Assembly: GCA_030248295.1 (NCBI GenBank)
Contig: JASANH010001573.1
Location: forward strand, 1-64,000
DNA: 64,000 nt
Source of the DNA: Mesodorylaimus sp. YZB2_4
Taxonomy: Eukaryota; Nematoda; Enoplea; Dorylaimida; Dorylaimidae
Direction of reading: 5' to 3'
A model generated the notes under the pieces. The model saw only the letters and a list, made by a program, of their open reading frames with translations. It was not told where the DNA came from and searched no databases. Position numbers and translations under genes: made by a program. Below are positions 1 through 12,253 of this stretch, one piece after another. Every line of letters starts with the position of its first letter. Position 1 is the first letter of the stretch.

Positions 1-158
1 GTTCGATGCAGAAAAGCGAATAAATTGCGTAAAGCGAGTAAAGTTGCGTGCAATGATCGTATCCATATCCTTTAAAAATCTCCATATACTTACTTTACTT
101 TACTTCATCAAAAAGCTAATAAAACTATCGATAATTTACTCGCTTTTCTGCATCGAAC
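1..158. mobile_element. MITE-like element with about 26-bp terminal inverted repeats
   Basis: Bases 1-26 start gttcgatgcagaaaagcga and are repeated in reverse complement at 133-158 with one mismatch. The inner 106 bases are AT-rich and non-coding. The size and perfect terminal pairing fit a miniature inverted-repeat transposable element. The left end coincides with the window edge, so the element or its target duplication may extend further left. Confidence 0.7.
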
Positions 159-318
159 GTCTTTAAATATTTATCGTCGCTCACAATTTTTCTCCGTGTC
201 GCTTGGAATGGTCCTCGCTGGCCCCATTTGCTCGCGCACACATTTTTTGCTTAGCAGCATTTCGCACGAAAAAATTTGGGTTGCTAGGCCATATAGCAGT
301 AGTAGTGAGGCCATGTAC

Positions 319-2403
319 GGCGCCTCGTATCGTGTGCGCGACACGGCCAACAAAATATTTTATATAGTCGCGGCTAACAAGAATACAACTAAGCCACACG
401 GAGAGATGTTAGAAAACTTATCTAAACTTATGTTGCGGCTGGGTACGAAATATTTCGAGAATGCGTGAATGGATCTGTGATATTTTTTGCGTCGGTTCCT
501 GTAAGATGTGCGGCTGCGTAGAGCACAAATTTCGCTGCTTCAGCTCAAAAGTACTTAAAAACTTTAGTGATGTGTTTTGGAAGTACTATATAAGTTGATG
601 AAATACTGTATATTTAGAAAGCTTCTACGGGCTGATCTAAAGAAATGGGACGGTTAGGGTGTTTTGACTCATTCTAGCAAATGTGGTATGCTACATTATT
701 CATGACAAAAGGTGCTTCTAAGTCCGCAAATAATTCGTGACGCCAAATAACAGATTATCATTTATTCAATCAACACTTTCAAGATCAGATTATAAGTTGA
801 AAAACTTATCTTTTATCATGGCTATTTGGCCTGGAGTGAGACACGCGCGGAAATTACTTGTAGCACGACGATGCGGATGGGGGCGAGTGAGACGTGGTTG
901 TTTCTCCATGGTTTGATTTGATGGGCCACATTGTTATGCATAACGATCGGTTGGCCGCAGAAGATCATTTTTGGCAGATAACAGGACATATCGATGCCAA
1001 GATCGCGCCTTTGATAATACCTCACTCAGACAATTACTTCGTAGTGCTGACACCTGCTCAGAAAGCGTTGAGAAAATGGCGGCCGACTCATGTGAACTAT
1101 AAATGCATGTGCTGCACGCGACGTTGGCGAAGGCGGCGTCGTCGCAGGTGCAATTGCACACATCTGGACAGACTTTGCAGTTGCTGTCGTTGCACCGAAG
1201 TTGGCAATCGCAGTCGTCTGTGATCAATTGAACTGCGTGCTTTCGATTTGGATGTGTTGCTGATGTCACAGTCCAAAAACCATCGCCGAGATAGGTGACT
1301 GGTGGTGACGACGTTGCCACTGACATCATTGCCAGAGCTGATCGATGTCGTTTATGCACTTCCGTCAAGCGATAAGATTTCGCAGGTCCACCACGGGCTG
1401 TCGAAACAACATATTCACGTAAATAAGTTTTTGCTACATCGCTGATCAAAATCTCGAAGTGAAGCCTAGCAGCCCGATGATCGTGTTCATAATGATCTAA
1501 ACAGCACTTCACCGCAACAGTACCGGTCGAAATAGTTGTTGAAACAACGGCAAATGCGGAACAGGTAAGCCCTGCCTCGAGAGAATAATAATTTCTTGGC
1601 AGCACGAAGCCCCTTCGATTGAGAAAGACGGAGCCCAGATCTATTGCAATACAAGTACTCGATAACGGCGGGCTTTGTCGACCTTTATCTCTGCTTTTTA
1701 AATTCGAAAGATCCACCATTTTGCGCCTCCTTTTTCCAATTTTCAAACTCTTCCACACTTTTGAACTCAAAATATTCGATGTTAGCCGCAATACCATGAG
1801 CTTCGCATTAAATGATAACATATATCTGGCATAGCCTTGACCGTGAAGGTGCACCAACCGCACTGCATAGTAGCAGGAATAAATGATTGGCTTGTCACGT
1901 TTTCATCACTAATATCCGTATCCAATTCTGATCCATTCAAATCACCATTATTTGAAGGAGCGGGCGGATTGCAAACTTTACGATGGCGATGTAATGACGG
2001 GTGATGGGCAAAAATTTTTTGACAGTAGTCACATTGATGCACCTTGCTGAGGCCGTGAACTGATTTTCGATGCAAACCAAGCGAAATTTTGTTTGGAAGA
2101 ATCTTATCGCAATAGTCGCATTTGCAAGCCATTGTATTGATACAATAACTCGTTCCCAAACTTACAGCTTACAAGGCACAATCAGCATCAAGCAACAAAG
2201 CGGGTCTTTGTACCCAACTTTCCCGCCTGAATACAATTTGAGCACCAATGCAGCCAGTGCGTCAGTTGCGGCTGCGGTGACCAGTTTTGCTGACCTCGAT
2301 AACCAACATGCTATGCTTCTCCCATGATTTTCGAAGGTAATCTGTTAGCCGTGGTTGTATAAAATATTTTGTTAGCCGTGTCGCGCACACCACAAGAGGT
2401 GCC
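319..2403. mobile_element. DNA-transposon-like element with about 60-bp terminal inverted repeats around a C2H2/SWIM gene
   Basis: The sequence at 319-380 and the reverse complement of 2342-2403 align over about 60 bases with roughly ten mismatches. They share the core tgtgcgcgacacggc followed by aacaaaatattttata and cggctaaca. Between them lies one broken zinc-finger gene on the minus strand. A 9-mer at 310-318 (gccatgtac) recurs with one change at 2401-2409 (gccatttac). This could be a MULE-type 9-bp target duplication, but it overlaps the repeat end by three bases, so it is uncertain. No catalytic transposase domain is visible inside. Confidence 0.6.
934..2132 (-). pseudogene. Decayed C2H2 / SWIM-type zinc-finger protein gene
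   Basis: Read on the minus strand from an ATG at 2132, the N-terminus has two C2H2 fingers (CDYC..H..H and CDYCQK..H..H) and the start of a third (CGWC). The reading frame then shifts by +1 near 1785 into a VEEFENWKKE motif. It meets an in-frame TAA at 1685-1687, continues as YLYCNRSG, and shifts +1 again near 1590. From there it reads CCLDHYEHDH, FWTVTSA and a Cys-rich CDCQLRC..CKVC..CNCTC segment resembling a SWIM finger whose last CxH pair is lost. This module order is known from invertebrate proteins linked to MULE-type transposons. Two shifts, one stop and the missing zinc ligands make it a pseudogene. The enclosing inverted repeats suggest it travelled in a transposon. Confidence 0.65.
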
Positions 2404-2874
2404 ATTTACTTCCGAGTCCAGAGGCGGGAGGGGGGCTACGTTATGGGCACCGAAGTTTATTGGCTTGCGCAAGACATCAAATAAAATGCGATCAATTGAT
2501 TGATCAGAAGGCTGAGGTTTCTATTCTCTATTTCTATTTTACTCTTGCCGAAGTACATAAATATGCACTCAGAATAGCAAGTACAAGGGATTCAGAACTC
2601 AAATATAAGTCCAGCTCAAATCCAACTAACTAAATCCAAATCCAACTAAATAAGTCCGACTCAACCTTATAATTTCCCACACCCAGATCACAACTTCATA
2701 ACTTCATTTGTGCATGTCTGAGCTCATACCATGCTGGAATGAAAGAATTTCTGGTAGTCTGCAATATCAAATGCTTAGTAGACTCTGCTTTGCAGACAAG
2801 GACTTTGGTTTTCATTCTACGGTATCGTCAAAAACCCTGGGCACCGCGGCGTGTTTCAACTTTTTTTTCCGAAG

Positions 2875-2970
2875 CTACGGTCGACCGTACCTGTACCCAT
2901 TTTAGTGCTGTACCGTGCCGGACCGTATCACCGGCCGTGGCACGGTACGGCACTGAAATAGGCCGGTACG
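2875..2970. repeat. GC-rich palindromic cluster built on GTACCG/CGGTAC
   Basis: The run around ctgtaccgtgccggac pairs with gtggcacggtacggcac about 20 bases downstream, flanked by ttttagtgc and cactgaaat. Several shorter GTAC-centred palindromes follow. It is non-coding and could form a hairpin. Confidence 0.55.
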
Positions 2971-3279
2971 GCCGTACCGAGTTTTATAATATTTTGTGTG
3001 TACAGCAGCGTCCATCTATGCGTCCGCACAAGCACCTCCGCACGAGGACATCCTGAACCATGGCGGGTGGGCTGTGCACCCAGTCGGTGCTAGACAGCCA
3101 GATTATCTTCTCTTTTACTTGATTGTCTACTTGATTGCCGATAATCGCACCAGTAACAATCTTAACGTTTTTTTGAATCGGGTTGTTGGCTGAACTGGGG
3201 TGAACCCAGACATAAAGCGGTTCTTGGAGATTTTTGTTCGTCGTCAGGCTGTGATAACTACGGTTGGTAAAAATATTTG

Positions 3280-3392
3280 GTTTGAATGCGTATGCGTATA
3301 CGCAAAGCCTCTTGGATGCGTATGCGTATTGCGTAATACGCAAATTGCGTACTCCACAAAGTATGCATACAAGTTTGCGTATTGCGTATTTT
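3280..3392. repeat. GCGTA-rich repeat cluster
   Basis: The hexamer gcgtat and its complement atacgc occur more than ten times in about 110 bases (for example tgcgtatgcgtatacgca and ttgcgtattgcgtatt). They form overlapping short palindromes. Confidence 0.6.
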
Positions 3393-4687
3393 TCCTACTA
3401 TAGCTAATGATGCATGTAGTCATAAACTGCAACCAACTGTATGTCAATAACCGAAATGTCAACCACCACAACAGTACAAGAGACATAAGACATCGCAGAA
3501 CTTGTCGCCGCCGCTGATGGTCAGTTCAAAAAATGTGTTCGGGGAGAAATTTCTGTTAGGTTCGATCATTGATTATTTCTCAGGGCCCCATACTGGTTCA
3601 GCCAGCAACCCGTTTGGGCCAGTTTCCCTTTCGGGCCAGTGTCGGTGGGGTTTTCGCAAGTGTTCGTGCACAGCCAGTCCCGATTCAGCCAAAATCTATG
3701 CGCAGCAAGTGCATTAGGTGGGTGGTGTTCTCTGAGCATGCCCGCACCCGCACTCATGACGTGGTTAAAAATGGTCAAAATTCCAGCAGATCATAATCGA
3801 GAGCTAAAACTGGGGGTGATTTTACAAAACGGCCATGGTGTCATCCTGCTGTGTTCTTCGTACACTAATTTGTGAGCTCTCAAAAAAAATCAGAGTATGT
3901 TATCGATGTAACGTTAGTTTGGTTCCATGCCAGGTCATGTGCTCGCCATTCATGCTCCTCTCCATGTGCTGGTGCAAGAAATTCAAGCTTACTCGGATCC
4001 TTGATTTACTAAGGGCATGTGAAGAGGGTTGAAGTAAACTTCCTTGTGAAGAATGCTTTTTTGAATGCTCCCTTTTTTCAGTGCATACAGTCCACTCCCA
4101 CACTGTAACTAATTATGTGACCCTGTTGGCAAATACATAACCATTCGGAAGACCGTAAAAGAGTCCAAGGCTGACGATGAGAGTATTGCTGGATCGTGAA
4201 TTTCGATGTTTAGTAATTCCAAAATCTTGTTTCGCATGAAGACACCTCGCCAAGTGAATTCAACCTGAGGCTTACAATAAGGAAACGAAATTCAAGAAGC
4301 TCTGCAGTGCACGACTGATCTCAGCATCCGTGAAGAAAATTGCGATTCTCACGAGTGGACAGTACTTGCCGAATTTTCTCGACATATCGGCGAGATATAC
4401 TCGTTGCACCTGGTATCTTAGTGCAGGGGCGTACTCAGGATTTGAGGTCGAGGGGGGGGGGGGGGTTGGTGGGGCGCGAAGGCAAAAAATTTGGGCTTAC
4501 AGGCTCCCAGAAATTGATTTTTTTTTATAAACTACTGGTCAAGCATAATCAATTCTCACCACTTCAACTTTTGAACGAAGTACTGGGTATGCGGAAAAAT
4601 GTGTACACGTTACATGCGTTTTAGAGCATTTCTTCTGAAGAGGGGGCTCATTTGCACCCTTGCACCCACCCTCCCTGCGTACACGCC

Positions 4688-4760
4688 TGCAGTGGTACGA
4701 CATCGGGATCGCAAGCGGAAGTTCGCGGGATCGAATCCTGGTGGGCGCGGTACATTTGCA
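4688..4760 (+). repeat. Degenerate tRNA-derived SINE-like head
   Basis: The stretch gtggtacgacatcggg, then gatcgcaagc, then gggatcgaatcctggtgg resembles a tRNA from the D arm to the B box (GGTTCGAATCC) with one changed base. No acceptor stem closes, so it is a tRNA-derived repeat rather than a tRNA gene. Confidence 0.45.
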
Positions 4761-5099
4761 CTGAGCAGCGTCACTTAAGCTGACGATGAGCCCTCTAGGG
4801 TGGCTGGTTCAGGGGTTTAGCCTCAAAGCGATCCCTTCTAGCTACGAAAGGGCATGCTGGTTAAATCCACCCATAAGGCTTCGAGGGTTATGTTACCACG
4901 CGTGCGCAACCCACTGTAGTCCAGAGTCAGAATTTGATACTCGCCTCGACTTTTGTAGAGCTCAAGGGCGGGCGACAAATGGAGCTGTCCACTGTATACC
5001 GTACTGCTTGCAGTCACAAAAGCACCTATCGTTACTGGGCTAGGCACTCATTGTCAGCATTGGTCAAGACGGGGTGTGCTGAGAATATCAAACAGAGGG

Positions 5100-5215
5100 T
5101 TACCCCAAAATCTCACAGCAATGCAAGCGTGCGTGCTGGGAATCGAACTCGAGCAACAGCCGCTTTATGGTCGGCCCCAGACGGAGAACCACCAACGATG
5201 CGACTATGGACTGGA
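5100..5215 (-). repeat. tRNA-derived SINE-like segment
   Basis: On the minus strand a B-box-like gagttcgattcccagc follows ggctgttgct, with a tRNA-like upstream half. No cloverleaf with a closed acceptor stem could be drawn, so this is read as a SINE fragment. Confidence 0.35.
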
Positions 5216-7738
5216 TAGTTCACAACAAAGGCCATGGTACAGTCGACTTCGGATAATTGCAATCGCTTGGGACGCTAAAAAGAGTTGCTATTAGCCGATT
5301 TTGCAATCATGCGGGGTGAAAAAGCATTTTTCAAAAAAAAGTTGCAATTATACGAAATTTTTTCAGGCAAGCACAGCCGAAAAATTTTTTTAAGCTATCT
5401 CAAATGCTTCTCAAATCAGTGAGACATAACCTCAATTTTACTGGCTGACTAATGCACATATGTGCTGTGGATGAACCGAAAATTCTCGCCCAGCACTTAC
5501 TGCTAAAAATAGTCAGCGATGCTGCTTTAAAATGTACAAAGCTCTTCTATACAGCATGTGCTGCACTTGACTTATAGTGGCTGATTCTTGATTTGTTATG
5601 CGCTTTGTAGCGTCGGGCCGTCATTACAGTCAGAAACAGTACCTTGTGGTCATGCTCACCCTGTTAATCATGCTTTGCCTTGGCATGGTAAACGGTTGTC
5701 TCTCTCATGCTTGCCTGCCCGACCTCTATCCTTGTGCTATAGTAAGCAAAGTCCGACTTTCTGGACGAAATTCAACTAAACTTATTGCCGTAAAAATAAA
5801 AATTGCAATCAAGCGCAGTAAAATGAGCTTTTGGTGCTAAAAAGGATCGCAACTAAGCGAAGCTGCAACTACCCGAGGTTAGAATACATATAAAACATAG
5901 CCAGCAAAATTTATGGCAGACAGGCCTATTATGTGAGCATAATAAAGGGGACCAGTAACAGAAGGCATCTGTGGGCCAGGAGCTGGTAAGAAGATACGTT
6001 AACATCTGATTGAAGTCACTTCCAATCTGGATTTCACTTTGAGAATGCAAATCCATGGGGGCGCCATACACGATATCTCAACAGCCTGATGTCGTAAGAC
6101 AATGAAATTTTGTTTCTTAGCGTAACTTTACACTACATTAAGTTCCTTCGAAGGAATTTCCAAAATCTTTATCTGTTCGGGCTCCACTCATAATGGGCGT
6201 GCTAGGACGAAGATCCCGACCGTTATTTATTTTCGCTATAACTCGCGGACCGTGCGGTTAGACCCGATGAAATTTGGTATTTTCAGGGCAAATTTTCATA
6301 GCTCAATCGAATCGAGGAGGTGCGGGAAGCAATTCCTGACCAAAAAATGTCACTTGTTACAAAAGTTAGAAGTTTTGATTTTTTTAGGGGTCCATCAGAA
6401 AAACTCAAAAATTTTGGAATGCAGAAAAATCCGCAGGATATGACTTGGTGGCTCATCGAGGAAACAGGGTCACAGGCCTCTTAGAATTTCTGTTATATCA
6501 ATATATATATAAACGAAAAAAATCTATGTCTAGTTTTTAAAATGGCGAGAAATTCAAAATGTGGGATTTGGCACTTCTTGCACATTTTGAAAGCTGTCTC
6601 TGCACAAGAATGACGATGACAGTTATACTTGAAAAGTAAAACAATACTGAAAAACTTTAAAAAAGGCGCGAAATTCAAATAAAAGAACTGAATTTAAAAA
6701 ACGGTGTTTATACAGAAAAGGCGTATATGAAGACTGACTGACAATAACAGCGGAGGTTAGAGAGACCGGTTTGCGGAAGCTCGCATCTTCCCTCATACTT
6801 TTGCGAGTTGGGCGCAAAACGGGGTCGCTGCATGAGCTTCAATATACAGCAGATACAAGAGAGAGTGAGTCTAAAATCCTGTACATGGTCATCATGCAAA
6901 AGAAGTAAAAGCATGAGACTCACAAGACTACGTAGTAGCAGCGAGCAATATTTCAAATGGGGGAATAAAAATCAGGCTAAAAATCATTTTTGACTGCTAC
7001 AAAAGCGTTCTTCCTTCGAATTGTTATTAACGAACTTTGCAATTAAACGGCGAGAATGCAGGTTATAATTAAGGATAGAGGATGCACTGAAAACGAGGTT
7101 AAAATGATATGCCGTGAATGGCAGCGTGGAAAAATTGACTAGAGATAATGCTGCAACATATTTTATAAAATTTGGTCATTTGAATACTTCTTGCTTGTCA
7201 TTTGAATACTTCTTGCTTTCTGCTTGTTACTCACCATCAAATTTGACTTGGGCACATCATGTTCATGTTCATGTTTTTCCACATCACCAAACGCTTATGC
7301 ACACTCGAGGGTGAAGGGACACATTTTACACGAAACGATTTACCGGCCCAACATGTTGAAAATCAATGAGACTGCAATAAAAGGGATCCTCATGACATAC
7401 AAAACTGACCTGATGTTTGCTGAACTCAGTCTACAGTGCAACGCCTAGCCTGAAGGAAAGTTTTTATTTCACTGAAATACCAGTACTCAGAAACGTGCAA
7501 ACGAGTGGCTAAAGTTAGCTAAGCCAGAGAGAGAGATTTAGTGGAAGACTAGTCATGGTTATCGGCCTACAAAACAATGGCCACTGATTTTAATCTCTTG
7601 CGCACGCGTTGAAGCGAATTTTGTAGAATAGTTCTATGTACAGTACTTGCACTCACGATTTCATGTGCTCGAACGCGGCCAGTCCTCGAGTGGGTATATT
7701 TGGTGGGTAGAGAAGAGTCAGGACTGAAAAGGAGTGAA

Positions 7739-9744
7739 ATTAGCAAAAAATTTATGAAACGGAACTGGGGAAGGTAGTACATTTGGTTTGATGCGCCTTC
7801 GGAGCAGGCCAGTCTAGGCTGACAAAAGGTGATCAAGAAAGATCCTGCCTGGCTCTGGCTGGTCACATGTACTCGCGGTTTTACGGGTTGACAAGTAGAT
7901 TATAACAACTAGCCTCATTTACGTCACAAGCCATGCCAGATGCTGCTCTGAGCAATGCTGATGCACCAAGATATTGTTCCAGAAGCAGCGGATTCTGCTT
8001 GATGCTTTCGTGATCGCGATAAAATCAAGCACGAGGAGCAAGTCCGGCACCTTATTTCGCATTGCCTATCCAGACATCAGGGAATGCGCAATAACGTTAA
8101 ATGGGGACTGAGACGTCATTGCCCCTTTGAATGTCCACTTGCTATCTCTGAATGCCAAGGAGATGCGAATCTGCCCCGGCGCCAGACGCTGTATCAAGGA
8201 TACAGCGTCTGGCGCCGGGGTGATGATCCCTGCAGCTATTGGCAATAGACCCCAAAAGGTGCACAGTCGTATAACTCTCCAAAAATGTCAGGGCCTCAAG
8301 AATGGGTAGCTATTGTAGATCTAGCTGGGTGGCTTCTGCTGACCAAGCGTATAAATCTCGCAGGTGCGTACCCAAGTAAAACTTTCCTGCAAAGCATAAT
8401 GGCTCAGGGACTTTAAAGGGAGCTTGTTTAACGACTTCTAAATCCTTTATAATAGACCCGATTACAAGTTCATGAAATTACAGTGTTTTAGCTTCGAGCC
8501 CCAGAGTTCACTGCGCGCTGCACCTAACAAGTACAGTATACAATAATAAAAATTGGATTATCCACTGCAAAAGGTGATATAGATTAGGGAAAGACGATTT
8601 TCCTGTCTTATCGACTCCTCACTGACACGAGGCAACAGAAGGACAACGCGCTTGCGATCTGAAAGCTGTGTCAGCAAAGGCTAGCGTGGACACATCGACA
8701 GATCCACGCGTATACACGCAAGAAATAGATCATTTCCTCATGTATAAATCATAAGATGGAGCCAACCCTCATGAGCAGTTATAATAAAAGTATTAAATTT
8801 ACTCGGCTTCAAATAGTGGTCATTACAATTTTGCTGCCTGATGTTGCATATCTCAGTTCTATGGCAATCTGGCACGCGACAGAACCTCAGCACTCACTGA
8901 CTCACGACAAAGAGCTGAAACTCTGAACGCTGCTTTTAGAATATGCCCCAACAGGGACTGAACGAGAGAAAAAAGTTTTCCAACATTAAAACTAAATTAT
9001 TATCTGCCACTATACACTTTTGTGTTCAACATTCCGGGCATGTGTTACCTAGGCTCCTTGACGTATGCTGCTTCGGCTAACTGCTGGATAATCTGCGGAT
9101 ATGTGAAGAACATCTGCAGCAGGAGAACAACCAGTGCTCACCAAATTCTACTGCAGACCCAAATTCCATCCTTTGGATGAGTCACCAAATTCATTGTCAT
9201 TTTAAAATAATATTTATAAGCACACTATCTGTTTTCTTTGGGAATGTACATGTGGTCGATGCGGTAACGCGGAGGGCGTGTATATTCTCAAAGAGAACAG
9301 GTTATAAATTCCATGAATTGGGTCAAAAGCGCCAGGCACGCAAAGCATCCCAGTGTCTGAATTTCGTTGTGCCCCATTGTTGCTAGAAGGTCTTACGAAG
9401 CTGCACATTCGTCAAAATTCCAGCCCGAGTTGGAGATCGCGCAACTGAAAGAGAGGCCTTTCCGGCAAGTATAATAACGTTTTTCACAAAACAGTCCCTG
9501 AAATATTCACAATACAAGAGCTGAAGATGTGAGGATTTTATAGCAGCACCTTCCCATGCTGGTGACATAAATGAGGCTAGTTGTTGTGGTCTACTTGTCA
9601 ACCCTAAAACCGCGAGTACATGTGACCCAGTAGCCTGGCAGGATCTTTCTCGATCACCTTTTGTCGGCCTGGCCTGGCCTGCTGAGGGCGCATCAAACCA
9701 CATGTACTACCTTTCCCAGTTTCATTTCATGAATTTTATGCTAA
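7739..9744. repeat. 2.0-kb unit bounded by about 190-bp inverted repeats
   Basis: The sequence at 7739-7936 reappears in reverse complement at 9552-9744 at high identity with a few indels (shared words: ggtagtacat, ggtttgatgcgcc, gacaaaaggtgat, gaaagatcctgcc, tcacatgtactcgcggtttt). The 1.6-kb centre has no convincing coding region but contains a perfect hairpin at 8174-8220. It could be a foldback element, or two repeat copies inserted in opposite directions. Confidence 0.6.
8174..8220. repeat. Perfect 22-bp-arm hairpin with 3-nt loop
   Basis: Left arm 8174-8195 begins ccccggcgccagacgctg. The loop is aag. Right arm 8199-8220 is its exact complement. The arms are GC-rich in an AT-rich setting. 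Nothing nearby identifies it as a known RNA gene. Confidence 0.75.
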
Positions 9745-10024
9745 TAATTGTTCAACGCCCATATATCAAGGTAACTTTTTATTACACGTGCATCATCTAT
9801 CTAGTCTGGTCAATCGGAGACTTCTCAGAGACAGCCTGCCCAATACACGAACTAAACAAAAAATGTGTGTCAAATTTGTCTCGTTGCAAAAAAGCTAATG
9901 AATCTGTGATAGAAATAGTCCTTGACAAAGGCTCCTGGAGCTGATCACTTGCATCCCTGTTTTACTGATGAGCTGGCCAGGTTCGAATGAGCCAGGACAG
10001 AAATCAGCAGTTTTCTTGCCGCTA

Positions 10025-11225
10025 GAGGCCATAGGGGTAATCCATAAAAGTCGACCGCACAATCTCGATTTTTCGACCCCCCCCCCTGACCGCATGCCGA
10101 CCACTTCTCGCGAACCCCCCTCAAAGATCGACCACTTCAGCCATACCCCCCCCCCCCTCCAAACGCAGTTATGAGAAATGTTTCATCTTATGCTTTCTTG
10201 AGCTTGACAAGGTGCCATCTCCTTCGAAGACCAATCTTTTTTGATTTATGAAGTAGATTTCTATTTTGCAAAAGCCTCCACAAACTTTCCCCACAACTTT
10301 TCCCAATACATTTTTTAAAAGTTTTGCGTGTTCGGCCGTGTCGGGCCAGTTCTCCACTGGACTTCCAATCATATTAGCTGGCCAGCAGGCATGATATGAT
10401 AAGCGCGGCTGTGAGGGATAGGTTTGGATCCCAATCCTGATCCTGACATTGAGGCATCGGGATTCTGCTGATAATTATGATATGCATAAGCATGGTCCAC
10501 TCTGATCCATTATATCTGCGATGACGCAGTAGCGATGAAGAGGCAACAGCAACATCGGCTCAAATCGATAATGATAGCAACACTGATTTTATTTAGCCTT
10601 GGCTGACCTTGCTGGACGCGCATCGACACTGCGAATGAATTTCAGCTTATTTATAATGACTGAAACTCGACCTGATAAAAAGCTTAAAAACCTGGATGTC
10701 TAAAGTGTGGTTCAGTGAGGAAAATAGACTCATCTTCTTCGTGTGTGCGAACAATGTACCACCTCAAACAAAACATCTTGATCCCGGAAAAAGGTGATCC
10801 CGACCTATCCCTAGAGGTGACCAGCTCTCATGGCAGGTTCCTTGTGTCTTCACTGGGATCACCTCCACACGAGGGCATACTGGGTGAGAAGGCGCTCGGG
10901 CTTATCGTCAGCTTAGGGACCTTATCGACTGGTGTTCGAGGACAGTTTCCCAATTCTCTGCTGCTTGGGTGGCCGTCGCCATTTGACAGTAGCAGGGGTG
11001 TCCCCAGAGCCAGGTGTTCAACGCCAACGACAAGCTGCTAAACTGCCGTCCTCCGTCGGAATAGAACCTCGGCCTCCTAGGCAGGGTTGAGGGCAAGCAA
11101 GGCGGATCGACGCCGTAATCAGCTGGGCCATCGACTCCCAACTTTTCCCTTTCAGATCAGATGCCATTCCAGTTGGGAATAAGAGTCCTGATGAACCCGA
11201 AATTGCATTATCGAGAATGCCAATT
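10025..11225 (+). repeat. Composite interspersed repeat, copy 1
   Basis: It starts near aatccataaaagtcgaccgc with long C runs and continues through unique-looking sequence. At about 10967-11220 it ends in a segment whose reverse complement has a tRNA-like, SINE-type head (gatggcccagctg). The same order is found reverse-complemented at 38915-37951 and 36724-36462, where a further element splits it. No protein-coding potential was seen. Confidence 0.7.
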
Positions 11226-11415
11226 TGCCATTATACCAATCTGCGTCAAATGAGCAAGGCAGCAAGGCTGGTCCTGGCTCAAAGGTGGTGCGCTGGCCAA
11301 AATTACCTACAGCACTCATATCATTTTGGGAATGCGAACAGACATATTTGTCCAGTTACAATTTCGGATACAGCGCCTACACGCGGAAACAAATGGCCAA
11401 CACTTTCCTACACTT

Positions 11416-11895
11416 TCATGCCTTCACGACTTTGACAACTAATGAGCAGTTCGAGCACAAAATGTAAATCACGTCGGTCACATACGATGTCATATCACAT
11501 TTATCGAAAACGAAAGATCCTCCGCATCTACAGTCCAGAACGTAACAGCCAGAATCCCCATCGTTAGGGCCAGAATCATCCAAAACTGTCCAAGTTTCGA
11601 TTAAGTCATTCACAGTTACAGTTTCATAAAGAATACAAGAGTCTTCCCGCAAAATTTGTTCCCTTAGCCAAAAATCATATTTCTGACGTGAATCTTCATT
11701 TCTTAAAATCTTCCAAGCATTGTTTAATTCGATAAAAATTGAAGAATTCGTTGATGTTGGCTCCGATGGCGAGGACGGGTCCAAGCAATAATTCTTGTCG
11801 GGATGGAATTTCCGAACAGCCCGATGATAAGCGGCTTTCAATTCTGAGAAAGAATCAGATGGATTTGCGTCGAGAACAGTGTAAAGTGTGCGCAT
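11416..11895 (-). CDS. DPH4: DPH4-type J-domain protein (diphthamide biosynthesis)
   Basis: This single-exon gene encodes 159 aa. Residues about 1-70 form a J domain starting MRTLYTVLDA, with the HPDKN motif that stimulates Hsp70. The C-terminal part has a CSL-type zinc site, CRCGG near residue 122 and CSNC about 25 residues later, the arrangement found in DPH4/DNAJC24. In that family the protein delivers electrons or iron for Dph1-Dph2, which builds diphthamide on elongation factor 2 in the cytosol. The start at 11895 is chosen because the J domain begins there; an in-frame upstream extension lacks homology. The length matches the family (about 150-170 aa). It lies 358 bases downstream of the FLYWCH gene on the same strand. 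The J plus CSL pair makes other DnaJ classes unlikely. Confidence 0.9.
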   Translation of the reverse strand: MRTLYTVLDANPSDSFSELKAAYHRAVRKFHPDKNYCLDPSSPSEPTSTNSSIFIELNNAWKILRNEDSRQKYDFWLREQILREDSCILYETVTVNDLIETWTVLDDSGPNDGDSGCYVLDCRCGGSFVFDKCDMTSYVTDVIYILCSNCSLVVKVVKA

Positions 11896-12253
11896 GGTGA
11901 AAAACTCCAAAATTTGCAACTTGAATTTTTTGGTAGCGACGAAATTTCGCGGGCAAAGCAGACTTCTGCACCCCAACCTACGCGCGGAAAATTCACACCT
12001 CGGATGATTGGGACCAATCAAGCCAGCTGGGAATTTCAGGTCAGCATCAGTCCAAGACTATTGTGCACTTTACATCTGCCATACCAATTACTTACACATT
12101 ATCCCGCCAGAAAGCGATCATAACATCGTGTACCACACAAGCAACACCCAAATCAGTGATTCCAATTACATGCAAGATTTTGAAGACAGTTCTCCACAAA
12201 AAAATGTGCAGAGTTGAAAAAAGACAACATATCAATCGGAAGTTCCTCCCTTC

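Larger units (their letters stand above)
2404..7738. other. Repeat-rich intergenic DNA, no supported gene
   Basis: No ORF here has a recognisable domain, codon bias or paired splice sites. It holds a GTACGG palindrome cluster (about 2875-2970), a fragment of the SINE-like core (about 3020-3085), a GCGTA repeat cluster (3280-3390), a G run near 4451 and two tRNA-like segments (4688-4760 and 5100-5215). The rest is AT-rich, unrecognised sequence. Confidence 0.5.

Noticed and set aside
196-468. 90-aa plus-strand ORF near the window start
   Set aside because: It overlaps the left terminal inverted repeat of the 319-2403 element, and no domain is seen.
5598-5840. 80-aa plus-strand ORF with a hydrophobic stretch, like a signal peptide or membrane segment
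   Set aside because: No homology recognised, no splice partner, and it lies in AT-rich repeat-like DNA. Chance explains it.
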